Shown here piece by piece: positions 16,755 to 28,185 of a stretch of DNA of 64,000 nt (position 1 is the stretch's first letter; every line of letters starts with the position of its first letter). The DNA comes from an uncultured Bacillota bacterium (GTDB lineage: Bacteria > Bacillota > Clostridia > Lachnospirales > Lachnospiraceae), in the NCBI GenBank assembly GCA_958352855.1, contig CATWQE010000006.1, positions 21,486-85,485 on the forward strand. The letters run 5' to 3'. The notes beneath the pieces are model-generated. The model made no database searches, had not been told where the DNA came from, and worked only from the letters and a program-made list of their open reading frames with translations. A program made the position numbers and the translations under genes.

Positions 16755-18299
16755 ATGGGGATGAAAACATTTGCTGCCATTGATATTGGTTCCTATCATG
16801 TGCGTATGGATATTTATGAAATGTCCCAACAGACAGGAATCCGGCATATTGATACAGTGCAGAGCAGACTGGAAATGGGAAAGGAAACGTACAGTGACCG
16901 GACTATTACTGTAGACACAGCCAAGGAATTGTGCAGAATTTTAAAGGATTTTACAGAGATTATGAAAGAGTATCAGGTGGATGATTACAGGGTGTGCGCC
17001 ACCAGTACCCTTGGAGAAGCGAAAAATGTGTGGATGGTTCTTGGACAGGTTTATCCCAAAACTGGTCTGGAAGTAGAAATTTTAAGTAACTCAGAGCAAA
17101 GGTTTTATGGCTACAAGTCTATTGCGGCTAAGGAGGTTTCTTTTGCCAAGATGATTCAGAAGGGAACTGCCATTATTGAAATCGGCGGTGGAAATGTGCA
17201 GGTTTCCCTGTTTGACAAGGATGCGCTGGTCACCACCCAGGATTTTAAAATGGGAAGTCTGAGAGTGCGGGAGCTTCTTTACCCTCTGGAGAATGAAACC
17301 ACCCATTATGAACAGATTGTAGAAGAACTGGTACACAATCAGATTTTAGGCTTTAAGAAGCTGCATTTAAAGGACCGCAAGGCAGAGCATATTATTCTTC
17401 TTGGGAATACTTTTATTGAGCGGATGCTGGAAAAGCAGGGAAGCCTGCAGGAGAACAGGACAGTAAGCTTTAAGGAGTTTATGGCTGGATATGAGTGGGT
17501 GATGTCCAGCTCACCGGAAGAGATTTCGGTTGCCCTTGGAATTTCCCTGGATTATGCGGAAAATATGGTTCCGGCGCTGATTATTTACCGGGTGTTTATG
17601 GAGGAATTTGGGGCTCAGACCCTGTGGCTTCCGGGAACACACTTAAACGATGGTATTTCCTATGATTATGCACAGAAGCATAAACTGATTAAGAGCAAAC
17701 ATAATTTTGAAAATGATATTCTGGTTTCTGCCAGAAATATTGCCAAGCGTTATATGAGCAGCAAAAATCATACAGGGGCAGTCAGTGAGAATGCCCTGGC
17801 TATTTTTGACGGAATGAAGAAAATTCATGGTATGGGAAAACGGGAGCGGCTTTTGCTTCAAATTGCTATTTTGCTTCATGACTGTGGAAATTATATCAGC
17901 CTTAGCAATGCGTCAGAATGTGCCTATGAAATTATTATGTCCACAGAAATCATAGGGCTTTCTCACCAGGAGCAGGAGCTGATTGCCAATGTGGTGCGGT
18001 TTATTAAGCAGCCTTTTGACTACCAGTGTGGGAAGGATTTCCGCAATGTGGCAAGCAAGAGCTACTATATGACCGCAGCGAAGCTTACCGCGATTATTCG
18101 TGTGGCAAATGTGCTGGACCGCAGCCATAAACAGAAAATAGAGGAAATCAGGGCAGTGGTGAAAGACCAGGAATTAATTATGACAGTGACAGCCAGAGAA
18201 GATATGACTTTGGAACGTGGGCTTTTGGAAGAACCAGGTGATTTCTTTGAGGAAATCTTTAGCATACGGCCCGTTTTAAAGTGCAGGAAGCGGAAATAA
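16755..18299 (+). CDS. ppx: Exopolyphosphatase / guanosine pentaphosphatase family protein
   Basis: 514 residues. The N-terminal Ppx/GppA domain (about 1-300) of the actin-like ATPase superfamily shows DIGSYHVRM and EIGGGNVQV phosphate-binding loops and a shortened SNSEQR catalytic segment. A C-terminal HD domain (about 320-480) includes LLHDCGNYI. The family removes terminal phosphates from polyphosphate. The loops are divergent from the textbook DIGSNS and DIGGGS, so activity or specificity may be altered. It sits directly upstream of ppk1, forming a polyphosphate turnover pair. ATG 16755 follows AGAGGAAATAT; ATG 16761 is an alternative. Confidence 0.88.
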   Translation: MGMKTFAAIDIGSYHVRMDIYEMSQQTGIRHIDTVQSRLEMGKETYSDRTITVDTAKELCRILKDFTEIMKEYQVDDYRVCATSTLGEAKNVWMVLGQVYPKTGLEVEILSNSEQRFYGYKSIAAKEVSFAKMIQKGTAIIEIGGGNVQVSLFDKDALVTTQDFKMGSLRVRELLYPLENETTHYEQIVEELVHNQILGFKKLHLKDRKAEHIILLGNTFIERMLEKQGSLQENRTVSFKEFMAGYEWVMSSSPEEISVALGISLDYAENMVPALIIYRVFMEEFGAQTLWLPGTHLNDGISYDYAQKHKLIKSKHNFENDILVSARNIAKRYMSSKNHTGAVSENALAIFDGMKKIHGMGKRERLLLQIAILLHDCGNYISLSNASECAYEIIMSTEIIGLSHQEQELIANVVRFIKQPFDYQCGKDFRNVASKSYYMTAAKLTAIIRVANVLDRSHKQKIEEIRAVVKDQELIMTVTAREDMTLERGLLEEPGDFFEEIFSIRPVLKCRKRK

Positions 18300-18314
18300 A
18301 AGGAGGATTTTCTC

Positions 18315-20453
18315 ATGGATTTAAAAGAATATACGAAACCGGAATATTACCGGAACAGAGAACTGAGCTGGATAGGATTTAATGAACGTGTGCTGTCTGA
18401 GGCAAGGGATAAGTCCATACCATTATTTGAGCGGTTGAAATTTCTCAGTATTACGGCATCGAATCTGGATGAGTTTTTTATGATACGTGTGGCGTCTTTA
18501 AAGGATATGGTACATGCAAAATATACCAAGCCGGATATTGCGGGTTTGTCTCCCAAGGAGCAACTGGCTATGCTGGCTCCGGTGACCAGAAATCTCATAC
18601 AGACTCAGTACAGTACCTACAACCGTTCTCTGCTTCCCGCGCTTAGAAAAGCAGGGCTTGTGGTAGTGGAAAGCCATGAAGCTATGACAAAAGAGCAGAA
18701 GGCTTTTACCGACCAATACTTTGAGGAGAGCATTTATCCGGTGCTTACGCCCATGGCCATGGACAGCGCAAGACCCTTTCCTCTGGTAAGAAATAAAACT
18801 CTGAATATCGGCGCTTTGATTTTAAAGAAGGGGAAAAAGGAGAAGGAAGAGCTGGAATTTGCAACTGTGCAGGTGCCTTCTGTGCTTCCGCGGATTGTGG
18901 AGATTCCCTGTCAGAAGGAAGGAAAAAAGGCAGTGATTCTCCTGGAAGAGATTATTGAACGGAATATTGGCAAGCTGTTTTTAAGCAATCAGGTGGTGTG
19001 CGCCTGTCCTTACCGTATTATTCGCAATGCGGATTTGACCATTGATGAGGATGAGGCAGCAGATTTATTAAGTGAGATTCAGAAACAGATTAAGAAACGC
19101 CAGTGGGGTGAGGTTATCCGTCTGGATGTGGATGAAAAAATGGATTCCCGCCTTTTGAAAATTTTAAAAACAGAGTTTCATATGAAAGAGGAGGACATTT
19201 ATGCAGTAAACGGACCTCTGGATTTGACGTTTCTAATGAAAATGTATGGTCTGGAAGGCTTTGAGGAATTAAAAACACCTGCCTATGTGCCGGCAAATGT
19301 CCCCCAGATGATGACAGAGGAAGATATTTTTACCCAGATTCGCAGACAGGATATTTTACTGCACCATCCTTATATGACCTTTAAGCCAGTGGTAGATTTT
19401 GTGCGCCAGGCGTCCAAAGACCCACAGGTACTTGCCATTAAGCAGACTTTGTATCGGGTCAGTGGAAATTCCCCTATTGTAGCGGCCCTTGCCCAGGCAG
19501 CAGAAAACGGAAAACAGGTGACAGTGCTGGTAGAGTTAAAGGCCAGGTTTGATGAAGAGAATAATATTGTCTGGGCAAAAAAACTGGAAAAAGCAGGATG
19601 TCATGTTATTTACGGCCTTCTTGGACTAAAAACCCACAGTAAGATTACCCTTGTGGTGCGTAAGGAGGAAGAGGGAATCCGCAGATATGTGCATCTTGGA
19701 ACTGGAAATTATAATGATTCTACCGCAAAGCTTTATACAGACTGTGGAATCTTAACCTGCTCTGCCAGAATCGGAGAGGATGCCACCGCAGTCTTTAACA
19801 TGCTTTCCGGTTATTCGGAACCAAGAAGCTGGAATAAGCTGGTGGTGGCTCCCCTTTGGATGCGGAATCGTTTCCTGCATTTAATTGAAATGGAACGGGA
19901 GCGGGCGCTGGAAGGAAAAAAAGCCAGAATTGTAGCGAAAATGAACTCCCTGTGTGACAGGGATATTATAGCAGCCTTGTACGCGGCAAGCGCGGCTGGG
20001 GTTCGGGTTGATTTGATTATCAGGGGGATTTGCTGCCTGAAGGTTGGGATTCCCGGTATCAGTGAGAACATTACTGTGCGTTCTATTGTGGGAAATTTCC
20101 TGGAACACAGCCGGATCTTTTATTTTTACAGCGATGGAAGGGAAGAAATCTTCATGGGAAGCGCGGACTGGATGCCAAGAAATCTGGATAAACGTGTAGA
20201 AATTGTATTTCCGGTGGAAAATGAGAAAATCAAAGAAGAGGTTAAACATATTTTGGAGATTCAGCTTGCAGATAACGTGAAAGCGCATGTGCTTCAGGAG
20301 GATGGAACCTACGAAAAAATCGACAAACGGGGCAAGCAACTGATAAATTCTCAGGAATATTTCTGTGAGGAAGCAACCAGGCGCGGTATGCTGCCGGAAA
20401 ATCCCATTCATGGCAGGATTTTTGTACCGGCACAGGCGCCGGAGGAGGCGTAG
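18315..20453 (+). CDS. ppk1: Polyphosphate kinase 1
   Basis: 712 residues, the normal length. It catalyses reversible transfer of the ATP gamma-phosphate to polyphosphate. Domain order: N domain beginning YYRNRELSWIGFNERVL, the head domain, then two phospholipase-D-like C domains. The autophosphorylated His lies in LKTHSKITL (about residue 440), and the second His in LEHSRIFYF (about 597). YRVSGNSPIV and LGTGNYNDSTAKLYTD are diagnostic. AAAGGAGG lies upstream of ATG. ppx ends 16 nt before it and the signal peptidase gene starts 3 nt after it, so co-transcription is likely. Confidence 0.96.
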   Translation: MDLKEYTKPEYYRNRELSWIGFNERVLSEARDKSIPLFERLKFLSITASNLDEFFMIRVASLKDMVHAKYTKPDIAGLSPKEQLAMLAPVTRNLIQTQYSTYNRSLLPALRKAGLVVVESHEAMTKEQKAFTDQYFEESIYPVLTPMAMDSARPFPLVRNKTLNIGALILKKGKKEKEELEFATVQVPSVLPRIVEIPCQKEGKKAVILLEEIIERNIGKLFLSNQVVCACPYRIIRNADLTIDEDEAADLLSEIQKQIKKRQWGEVIRLDVDEKMDSRLLKILKTEFHMKEEDIYAVNGPLDLTFLMKMYGLEGFEELKTPAYVPANVPQMMTEEDIFTQIRRQDILLHHPYMTFKPVVDFVRQASKDPQVLAIKQTLYRVSGNSPIVAALAQAAENGKQVTVLVELKARFDEENNIVWAKKLEKAGCHVIYGLLGLKTHSKITLVVRKEEEGIRRYVHLGTGNYNDSTAKLYTDCGILTCSARIGEDATAVFNMLSGYSEPRSWNKLVVAPLWMRNRFLHLIEMERERALEGKKARIVAKMNSLCDRDIIAALYAASAAGVRVDLIIRGICCLKVGIPGISENITVRSIVGNFLEHSRIFYFYSDGREEIFMGSADWMPRNLDKRVEIVFPVENEKIKEEVKHILEIQLADNVKAHVLQEDGTYEKIDKRGKQLINSQEYFCEEATRRGMLPENPIHGRIFVPAQAPEEA

Positions 20454-20455
20454 AG

Positions 20456-20956
20456 ATGAAAGCCTCTGTCTGGAAGAAAATAAGAAGCTTTCTGGGGGAC
20501 TGGGGAAAACCAGTGGTCTTTGGACTGTTGCTGGCTTTTCTCTGTTCCCAGCTTTTCAGGATTGCGGTGGTAGAGGGAGACAGTATGGAACCCACTTTGC
20601 AGGACGGTCAGATATTGCTTTTGCAGACCGGTTTTCTAAAGGAAGAGAATCTAAAGCGTGGTGATATTATTGTAGCATCTAAGAAAATACCAAAGAAAAC
20701 CCAGATTATTAAGCGGGTGATTGGGCTGCCGGGAGAGCATCTGAAAATTCTGGACAATGAGGTTTACATTAATGGAGAAAAGCTGGAAGAAAACTACCTG
20801 AATGAGCCCATGAAAACAGAAAATCTGGATGTGTACATACCAGAAGGTAAGCTGTTTGTCATGGGCGATCACCGGAATGTATCTGCGGACAGCCGCATGG
20901 AATCCGTTGGTCTGGTGGATGTGAAGACGGAATTAACAGGAAAACGTCTTTTTTAA
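20456..20956 (+). CDS. lepB: Signal peptidase I
   Basis: 166 residues, the short Gram-positive form. One N-terminal transmembrane helix (about 18-36). The catalytic Ser43 is in VEGDSMEPTL and the general-base Lys in IIKRVIGLPGE (about 82). The box GDHRNVSADSRM is complete. It cleaves signal peptides from exported proteins on the outer membrane face. The start lies 3 nt after the ppk1 stop; GGAGGAGGCGTAG overlaps the end of ppk1. Its last bases overlap the convergent PHP gene by 4 nt. It may serve general secretion; no dedicated substrate gene is nearby. Confidence 0.93.
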   Translation: MKASVWKKIRSFLGDWGKPVVFGLLLAFLCSQLFRIAVVEGDSMEPTLQDGQILLLQTGFLKEENLKRGDIIVASKKIPKKTQIIKRVIGLPGEHLKILDNEVYINGEKLEENYLNEPMKTENLDVYIPEGKLFVMGDHRNVSADSRMESVGLVDVKTELTGKRLF

Positions 20957-21789
20957 GAGCGAAGATTTTTAAGGACTGTGTACGGGATTTTCAGGTTGCC
21001 TTTTCCTGTGCCAAGGTGGATAAGAGGTTTATTACTGCCATGAAAATCACTGCCACCAGAGGGCTTTAGCCGATGCTTTTCTGCCAGACGTGCCATGGCT
21101 GCCTGGTCAGAAGGTGTGTAGGTGGAATAAAAAACCTCCAGGGCATCCAGCCTGGATTTCTTTAGCTCCAAAATCAGCTCTTCCAGTCTTGAAATGGAAA
21201 ATCTGCATAGTACAGGATGAGCAAAAACAGCAATACCTCCGCACTGGTGAATCAAGTCAATGGTCTGGGCGGGGGTAACTTCTTCTCTTGGAACATAGCA
21301 TCTGGCATGGTCACCTAAGTAGCGGTCAAAGGCTTCCCGCATGGAAGGGATTTCTCCATTGTCTACCAGAAATCTGGCAAGGTTTGCGCGGGTACAGGTG
21401 CTGTCTGGAAAAGCCTCCTGTACGGATTCCAGAGAAATATGGAACCCTTCTTTTTGAAGAAGGTCAATCATTTTGATATTGCGCCGGGTTCGGGAACTCT
21501 GAAATTGTCTCAGGGCTTCCTGGAAGCCGGCGTCTTTCCAGTTAAAATCAAGTCCTACGATATGAACACTGGTATTTTTCCAGGTAGAAGAAAACTCAAT
21601 GCCGGAAACCAGTTCTATTTGATTCTTAATAGCTGCCTGGGCTGCTTCCTCCAGTCCTGCAGTGGTATCATGGTCTGTCAGTGCAATCGCTTTTAAATGC
21701 TGTTCTTTTGCAAGAGACAGGAGCGCTGTTGGGGTTAAAGTACCGTCTGAGGCAGTGGAATGTGTATGAAGATCAATGAAAGAATTCAT
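20953..21789 (-). CDS. PHP-domain phosphoesterase (YciV/RNase AM-like)
   Basis: 278 residues from ATG 21789, preceded by GGAGGATATCTT; the open frame upstream runs into the tRNA and is not coding. The metal-binding motifs DLHTHSTASDG (residues 5-15), LTDHDT, the EF.S strand, FAHPVL and the terminal GGSDFHG are those of the PHP superfamily. This branch includes 3',5'-nucleotide bisphosphate phosphatases and RNase AM; histidinol phosphatase is less likely. It is transcribed separately after the tRNA terminator. The exact substrate is an inference. Confidence 0.9.
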   Translation of the reverse strand: MNSFIDLHTHSTASDGTLTPTALLSLAKEQHLKAIALTDHDTTAGLEEAAQAAIKNQIELVSGIEFSSTWKNTSVHIVGLDFNWKDAGFQEALRQFQSSRTRRNIKMIDLLQKEGFHISLESVQEAFPDSTCTRANLARFLVDNGEIPSMREAFDRYLGDHARCYVPREEVTPAQTIDLIHQCGGIAVFAHPVLCRFSISRLEELILELKKSRLDALEVFYSTYTPSDQAAMARLAEKHRLKPSGGSDFHGSNKPLIHLGTGKGNLKIPYTVLKNLRS

Positions 21790-21814
21790 AAGATATCCTC
21801 CGTTTTTCAGATAA

Positions 21815-21845
21815 CAAAAAAGGAAATATCCTTCCGAATATTTCC
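21815..21845 (-). terminator. Terminator of the tRNA-Glu gene
   Basis: On the minus strand GGAAATAT (complement of 21838-21845) pairs with ATATTTCC (complement of 21822-21829), followed by six T (21816-21821). It begins 5 nt after the tRNA end, so the tRNA is a single-gene transcript. Confidence 0.8.
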
Positions 21846-21849
21846 TTAG

Positions 21850-21921
21850 CAGTTCGTACGGGAATCGAACCCGTGTTTCCGCCGTGAGAGGGCGGCGTCT
21901 TAACCGCTTGACCAACGAACC
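21850..21921 (-). tRNA. tRNA-Glu (anticodon CTC)
   Basis: A 72-nt cloverleaf without encoded CCA. The acceptor stem is GGTTCGT with ACGAACT (one terminal G-U). The anticodon stem CCGCC/GGCGG encloses the loop CTCTCAC with anticodon CTC. The T-arm is ACGGGTTCGATTCCCGT and the discriminator base is G. It decodes GAG. It has its own promoter (TTGACA, 17 nt, TATTAT) and terminator. Confidence 0.95.
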
Positions 21922-21931
21922 GTACTCACTA

Positions 21932-21960
21932 ATAATACATCAACCTTTTTTAAATGTCAA
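21932..21960 (-). promoter_or_regulatory. Promoter of tRNA-Glu
   Basis: On the minus strand, TTGACA (complement of 21955-21960), a 17-nt spacer and TATTAT (complement of 21932-21937) lie about 11 nt before the tRNA 5' end. The -35 and its upstream A-tract form one arm of the perfect inverted repeat at 21954-22002. Confidence 0.8.
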
Positions 21961-22002
21961 CACTTTTTTGCAAAAAAATACAAAATAAAAAAGTGTTGAC
22001 AT
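21954..22002. repeat. 16-bp perfect inverted repeat carrying back-to-back -35 boxes
   Basis: ATGTCAACACTTTTTT (21954-21969) and its exact reverse complement (21987-22002) flank an A-rich 17-nt centre. Each arm contains one TTGACA with an A6 tract upstream, so the repeat forms the upstream halves of two divergent promoters. Confidence 0.85.
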
Positions 22003-22025
22003 ATAGAACATATGTTCTGTATAAT
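21996..22025 (+). promoter_or_regulatory. SOS-type promoter of the PAP2-topoisomerase operon
   Basis: Consensus TTGACA (21996-22001), an 18-nt spacer and consensus TATAAT (22020-22025). The spacer carries GAACATATGTTC (22006-22017), extended to the 14-bp palindrome AGAACATATGTTCT, which matches the Gram-positive LexA box (CGAAC-N4-GTTCG type). A bound repressor would block RNA polymerase. The first genes of the transcript are the PAP2 phosphatase and topoisomerase genes. Confidence 0.8.
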
Positions 22026-22054
22026 GAAAGAGAAAAGAAAGGTTTGAAAATATC

Positions 22055-22111
22055 ATGGAAATGAGATATGATACAGAAGACCTTATCATGGGAGTATTTA
22101 CAGATAAGTGA
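22055..22111 (+). CDS. Possible 18-residue leader peptide
   Basis: ATG 22055 to TGA 22111 encodes MEMRYDTEDLIMGVFTDK, directly downstream of the LexA-box promoter and 15 nt before the PAP2 gene. An AAAGG lies about 13 nt upstream of the ATG, which is a poor spacing. I do not recognise it. It may be a small SOS-induced peptide, a leader, or chance. Confidence 0.3.
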   Translation: MEMRYDTEDLIMGVFTDK

Positions 22112-22126
22112 GAAAGGATAAGTAAT

Positions 22127-24596
<2,470 letters not shown>

Positions 24597-24606
24597 GAGG
24601 TGCAGT

Positions 24607-26853
24607 ATGGCAGAAATACAAGATCATATTATCAGAACAGAATATTCGGAAATTATGCAGAAATCTTACATTGACTATGCCATGAGTGTTATTATCGCCA
24701 GGGCGCTTCCTGATGTAAGAGACGGGTTAAAACCTGTTCAAAGGAGAACGCTGTACGATATGTATGAGCTGGGAATCCGGTATGACAGACCGTATCGTAA
24801 GTGCGCCCGTATTGTAGGAGATACTATGGGTAAATACCATCCTCATGGGGACAGTTCTATTTATGACGCCCTGGTGGTTATGGCTCAGGAATTTAAGAAG
24901 GGCCAGCCCCTGGTGGACGGACATGGAAATTTTGGTTCCATTGAAGGCGACGGGGCAGCGGCTATGCGATACACAGAAGCCAGACTGCAGAAAATCACCC
25001 AGGAAGTCTATTTAAGCGATATGGATAAGAATGTGGTGGATTTTGTGCCAAACTTTGATGAGACGGAGAAGGAACCAGAGGTACTTCCGGTGCGGATTCC
25101 CAATCTTCTGGTGAACGGCGCAGACGGAATCGCTGTTGGAATGGCTACCAGCATCCCGCCTCACAATCTGGGAGAAGTCATTGACAGCGTCATTGCCTAT
25201 ATGAAAAATAATGATATTACGGTTCAGGAGCTTATGCACTTTCTGAAAGGACCAGATTTTCCTACGGGAGGTCTGGTGGTAAATAAGGATGATTTGCTCT
25301 CCATCTATGAATCTGGAACAGGCAAGATAAAACTCAGGGGAAAAGTGGAGGTTGAGAAGGGAAAGAATGGAAAAAATCTTCTGGTCATCACAGAAATTCC
25401 CTACACCATGGTTGGAGCCAATATCGGGAAGTTTTTAAATGATGTTGCATCCCTGGTAGAGACCAAGAAAACCACAGATATTGTAGATATTTCCAACCAG
25501 TCTTCCAAGGAAGGCATCCGTATTGTTCTGGAGCTGAAAAAAGGCGCAGATGTGGAAAATCTCAAGAACATGTTGTATAAAAAGACCAGATTGGAAGATA
25601 CTTTTGGTGTAAATATGCTGGCTGTTGCAGAAGGCAGACCGGAGACCCTGGGACTAAAGCAGATTATTGAGCATCATGTGGATTTTCAGTTTGACGTTGC
25701 TACCAGAAAGTATCAGAACCTGCTGAAAAAGGAACAGGAAAACAGGGAAGTACAGGAAGGTCTTATAAAAGCCTGTGACGTCATTGATTTGATTATTGAG
25801 ATTTTAAGAGGAAGTAAGAGCAGGGAACAGGTGAAAAACTGTCTCATAAAAGGTGAAACAGAGGGAATCCGGTTTAAGACCAAGACCAGCCAGAGACAGG
25901 CTCAGAAATTGCATTTTACAGAGCGTCAGGCGTTGGCAATTCTGGATATGCGGTTGTATAAGCTGATTGGTCTGGAAATTGAGACTCTGATGCAGGAACA
26001 TGAAGAAACCATGAAACGGATTGCAACATATGAAGATATTCTGGCAAATTATGATTCCATGGCGGCTGTGATTATAGAAGATTTAAAGAAGATTAAAAAG
26101 GAATATGCCAAACCAAGACGTACTGTTGTGGAGAATGCGGCAGAGGCAGTCTATGAAGAAAAGAAAATAGAGGAAATGGAAGTCGTGTTCTTAATGGACC
26201 GTTTTGGATATGCCAGAACCATAGATAAAAATACCTATGAGAGAAACAGGGAGGCAGCAGACAGTGAAAATAAATATGTATTCTCCTGTATGAATACAGA
26301 CAAAATCTGCATTTTTACAGATTTGGGAAGGATGCATAGCATTAAGGTCCTGGATCTGCCTTTTGGAAAGCTCAGGGATAAGGGAACGCCGGTGGATAAT
26401 GTGAGCAATTATGACAGCGCCCAGGAGCAAATTGTTTATGTGGGATGTCTGGCTGGCATTAAGGAAGGAAGGCTGTGCTTTGCTACTGCAAAAGGTATGG
26501 TAAAGCTGGTAGCGGGCAGTGAGTTTGAGGCGTCCAAAAGAACCATAGCAGCCACCAAGCTTGGAGAAGAGGACAGGGTGGTTATGGTGCAGAATGCAGA
26601 GCCTATGGAACACCTGGTTCTTCAGACAAGGGAAGGATGTTTCCTGAAGTTTTTAAAAGAGGAAATACCGGAGAAAAAGAAAACTGCGCTGGGCGTTCGG
26701 GGTATACGCATGAGTGAGAAGGACCTGGTGGAACATGCCTATATGCTGGAAAACAGAACAGAGTATGAAATTGAGTACAAAAATAAAAAAGTGGTTTTAA
26801 ATAAACTGAAGCTGGCAAAACGGGATACCAGGGGAACAAAAATTCGTGTTTGA
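24607..26853 (+). CDS. parC: Type IIA topoisomerase subunit A (topoisomerase IV/gyrase A type)
   Basis: 748 residues. The winged-helix region carries QRRTLYDMY and the quinolone-resistance region [13 protein letters not shown] (Ser and Asp at the sensitive positions). The catalytic Tyr is near residue 122 in [10 protein letters not shown] coiled-coil tower follows, and a shortened C-terminal beta-pinwheel. The consensus GyrA box QRRGGKG is absent; the nearest is [13 protein letters not shown], which favours decatenase (ParC-like) over supercoiling activity. AGAGGTGCAGT precedes ATG, 10 nt after subunit B. Transcription is expected from the SOS-type promoter at 21996. Confidence 0.88.
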   Translation: MAEIQDHIIRTEYSEIMQKSYIDYAMSVIIARALPDVRDGLKPVQRRTLYDMYELGIRYDRPYRKCARIVGDTMGKYHPHGDSSIYDALVVMAQEFKKGQPLVDGHGNFGSIEGDGAAAMRYTEARLQKITQEVYLSDMDKNVVDFVPNFDETEKEPEVLPVRIPNLLVNGADGIAVGMATSIPPHNLGEVIDSVIAYMKNNDITVQELMHFLKGPDFPTGGLVVNKDDLLSIYESGTGKIKLRGKVEVEKGKNGKNLLVITEIPYTMVGANIGKFLNDVASLVETKKTTDIVDISNQSSKEGIRIVLELKKGADVENLKNMLYKKTRLEDTFGVNMLAVAEGRPETLGLKQIIEHHVDFQFDVATRKYQNLLKKEQENREVQEGLIKACDVIDLIIEILRGSKSREQVKNCLIKGETEGIRFKTKTSQRQAQKLHFTERQALAILDMRLYKLIGLEIETLMQEHEETMKRIATYEDILANYDSMAAVIIEDLKKIKKEYAKPRRTVVENAAEAVYEEKKIEEMEVVFLMDRFGYARTIDKNTYERNREAADSENKYVFSCMNTDKICIFTDLGRMHSIKVLDLPFGKLRDKGTPVDNVSNYDSAQEQIVYVGCLAGIKEGRLCFATAKGMVKLVAGSEFEASKRTIAATKLGEEDRVVMVQNAEPMEHLVLQTREGCFLKFLKEEIPEKKKTALGVRGIRMSEKDLVEHAYMLENRTEYEIEYKNKKVVLNKLKLAKRDTRGTKIRV

Positions 26854-26876
26854 CAGATAAGAAAGGCAGGGATGAT

Positions 26877-28043
26877 ATGGAAGTCAAGAGAAAGATAAAA
26901 CAAAGCATTCTGGGACTTCTTTTGCTTCTGGGGCTGTGTGGGTGCAGAATAGAGGACATACCAGGAATGGGAAATTCCTCTGGGGCTGAGGCAGAGAGCA
27001 CTGTTACACAGCAGCAGGAGGTTTTGTATTATGGATATCAGACCTTGCCGGAAGAAGAACAAAAGGTGTACAGACAGCTTATGGCAGGTCTGGAAGCCTT
27101 TGCAAAGGAGATTACCGTAAGCCCTATTACAGGGGACAGGCTGGAAGCTGTGGTAAATATGGTTATGACAGACCATCCGGAGTATTTCTGGACAGAAGGA
27201 GGCTTCCGGTATTATGAAGAAACATGGCCCGGAGGAAGTGTGGCAGGCATGAAGGTGCTTCCTGATTATCTTATGAGCCAGGAGGCAGCAGCTCAGGTAA
27301 AGACAGAAATAGAAGCCACAGCAAATGAATGGCTTTCGGGCATTCCTTCTGATGCAGATACTTATGAAAAAATCAAGTATGTGTATGAGACTTTAATTCA
27401 TAAGGTGGGCTATGATGAAACCAGTCCCAATAATCAGAATATCCAAAGCGTTTTTCTGGGAAAAAGCAGTGTCTGCATGGGATATGCCAAGGCAACACAG
27501 TATCTTTTGAATCGGATGGGAATCTTTTGCACTCTGGTAACAGGTACAGTTACCAAGGATAGGGAGGCAGGCCATGCGTGGAATCTGGTGAAAATTCAGG
27601 ATGCGTATTATTATGTAGATACCACCTGGGGAAATCCGGGGTATTCAGATGCGGAAGCTTCCGGTGTGGATATATTTTACAGTTACCTGTGCTGTAATGA
27701 CAAGATGCTAAAGCCCACTCATAAAGCAGATGGAACCATTCCCCTTCCTGTCTGTGAAGATGACAGCTATAATTATTATAAAAGAAAAGGCTGCTGGTAT
27801 GAAAGTTACGATAGAAATCAGATTTATCAGGAGCTGTTGCAGACAGTAAGCGTGGAAGCTCATACCACAGAGCTGTGTTTTGCGTCCCAGGAAGCCTATG
27901 ATCAGGCGGTAGCAGATATGGTAGATGGAACTTTGCTGCAGGAAGTGGTTCAAAGTACAGGGAATCTATCTCCTGGTCAGCAGGTTTCCTGGCAGATTTA
28001 TTATGGCGGATGGGACAAATTACTGATTATTGTGTGGAATTAG
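26877..28043 (+). CDS. Transglutaminase-like domain lipoprotein
   Basis: 388 residues from ATG 26877; an in-frame ATG at 26850 is possible but overlaps parC. The N-terminal signal (KRKIKQSILGLLLLLG) ends at a lipobox LCGC, so the protein should be lipid-anchored outside. A transglutaminase/cysteine-protease core follows: Cys in SSVCMGYAKA (about 200), His in AGHAWNLVKI (about 236) and Asp in YYVDTTWGNP (about 251). The linker before it is Glu/Gln rich. The family includes peptidases and cross-linking enzymes. The substrate is unknown, with peptidoglycan peptides or surface proteins possible. Confidence 0.85.
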   Translation: MEVKRKIKQSILGLLLLLGLCGCRIEDIPGMGNSSGAEAESTVTQQQEVLYYGYQTLPEEEQKVYRQLMAGLEAFAKEITVSPITGDRLEAVVNMVMTDHPEYFWTEGGFRYYEETWPGGSVAGMKVLPDYLMSQEAAAQVKTEIEATANEWLSGIPSDADTYEKIKYVYETLIHKVGYDETSPNNQNIQSVFLGKSSVCMGYAKATQYLLNRMGIFCTLVTGTVTKDREAGHAWNLVKIQDAYYYVDTTWGNPGYSDAEASGVDIFYSYLCCNDKMLKPTHKADGTIPLPVCEDDSYNYYKRKGCWYESYDRNQIYQELLQTVSVEAHTTELCFASQEAYDQAVADMVDGTLLQEVVQSTGNLSPGQQVSWQIYYGGWDKLLIIVWN

Positions 28044-28065
28044 CAGGGAACGGAGAAAAAGGGGC

Positions 28066-28094
28066 TTGCATGTTTGGCAGAATAGTGCTATCCT
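28066..28094 (+). promoter_or_regulatory. Likely promoter of the rimP-ribF operon
   Basis: TTGCAT (28066-28071), a 17-nt spacer and TATCCT (28089-28094). It would give a leader of about 100 nt before rimP containing two hairpins. Confidence 0.55.
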
Positions 28095-28121
28095 TAAAGA
28101 GAACTTGATAATTACGATAGC

Positions 28122-28185
28122 ATAAGAGTGGGCCAGGCGGTCCACTCTTATCGTTTGTGTACCCTTTCTCAAAAGGGCAATTTTT
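28122..28185 (+). promoter_or_regulatory. Two-hairpin leader RNA upstream of rimP
   Basis: Hairpin 1: ATAAGAGTGG (28122-28131) pairs perfectly with CCACTCTTAT (28142-28151). Hairpin 2: CCCTTT (28162-28167) with AAAGGG (28172-28177), followed by CAATTTTT, which is terminator-like. The layout suggests attenuation of the translation-factor operon. The sensing event is unknown. Confidence 0.6.

Noticed and set aside
21790..21915. N-terminal extension of the PHP protein to 21915
   Set aside because: The extended frame runs through the tRNA-Glu gene and its terminator; GGAGG is correctly placed for ATG 21789.
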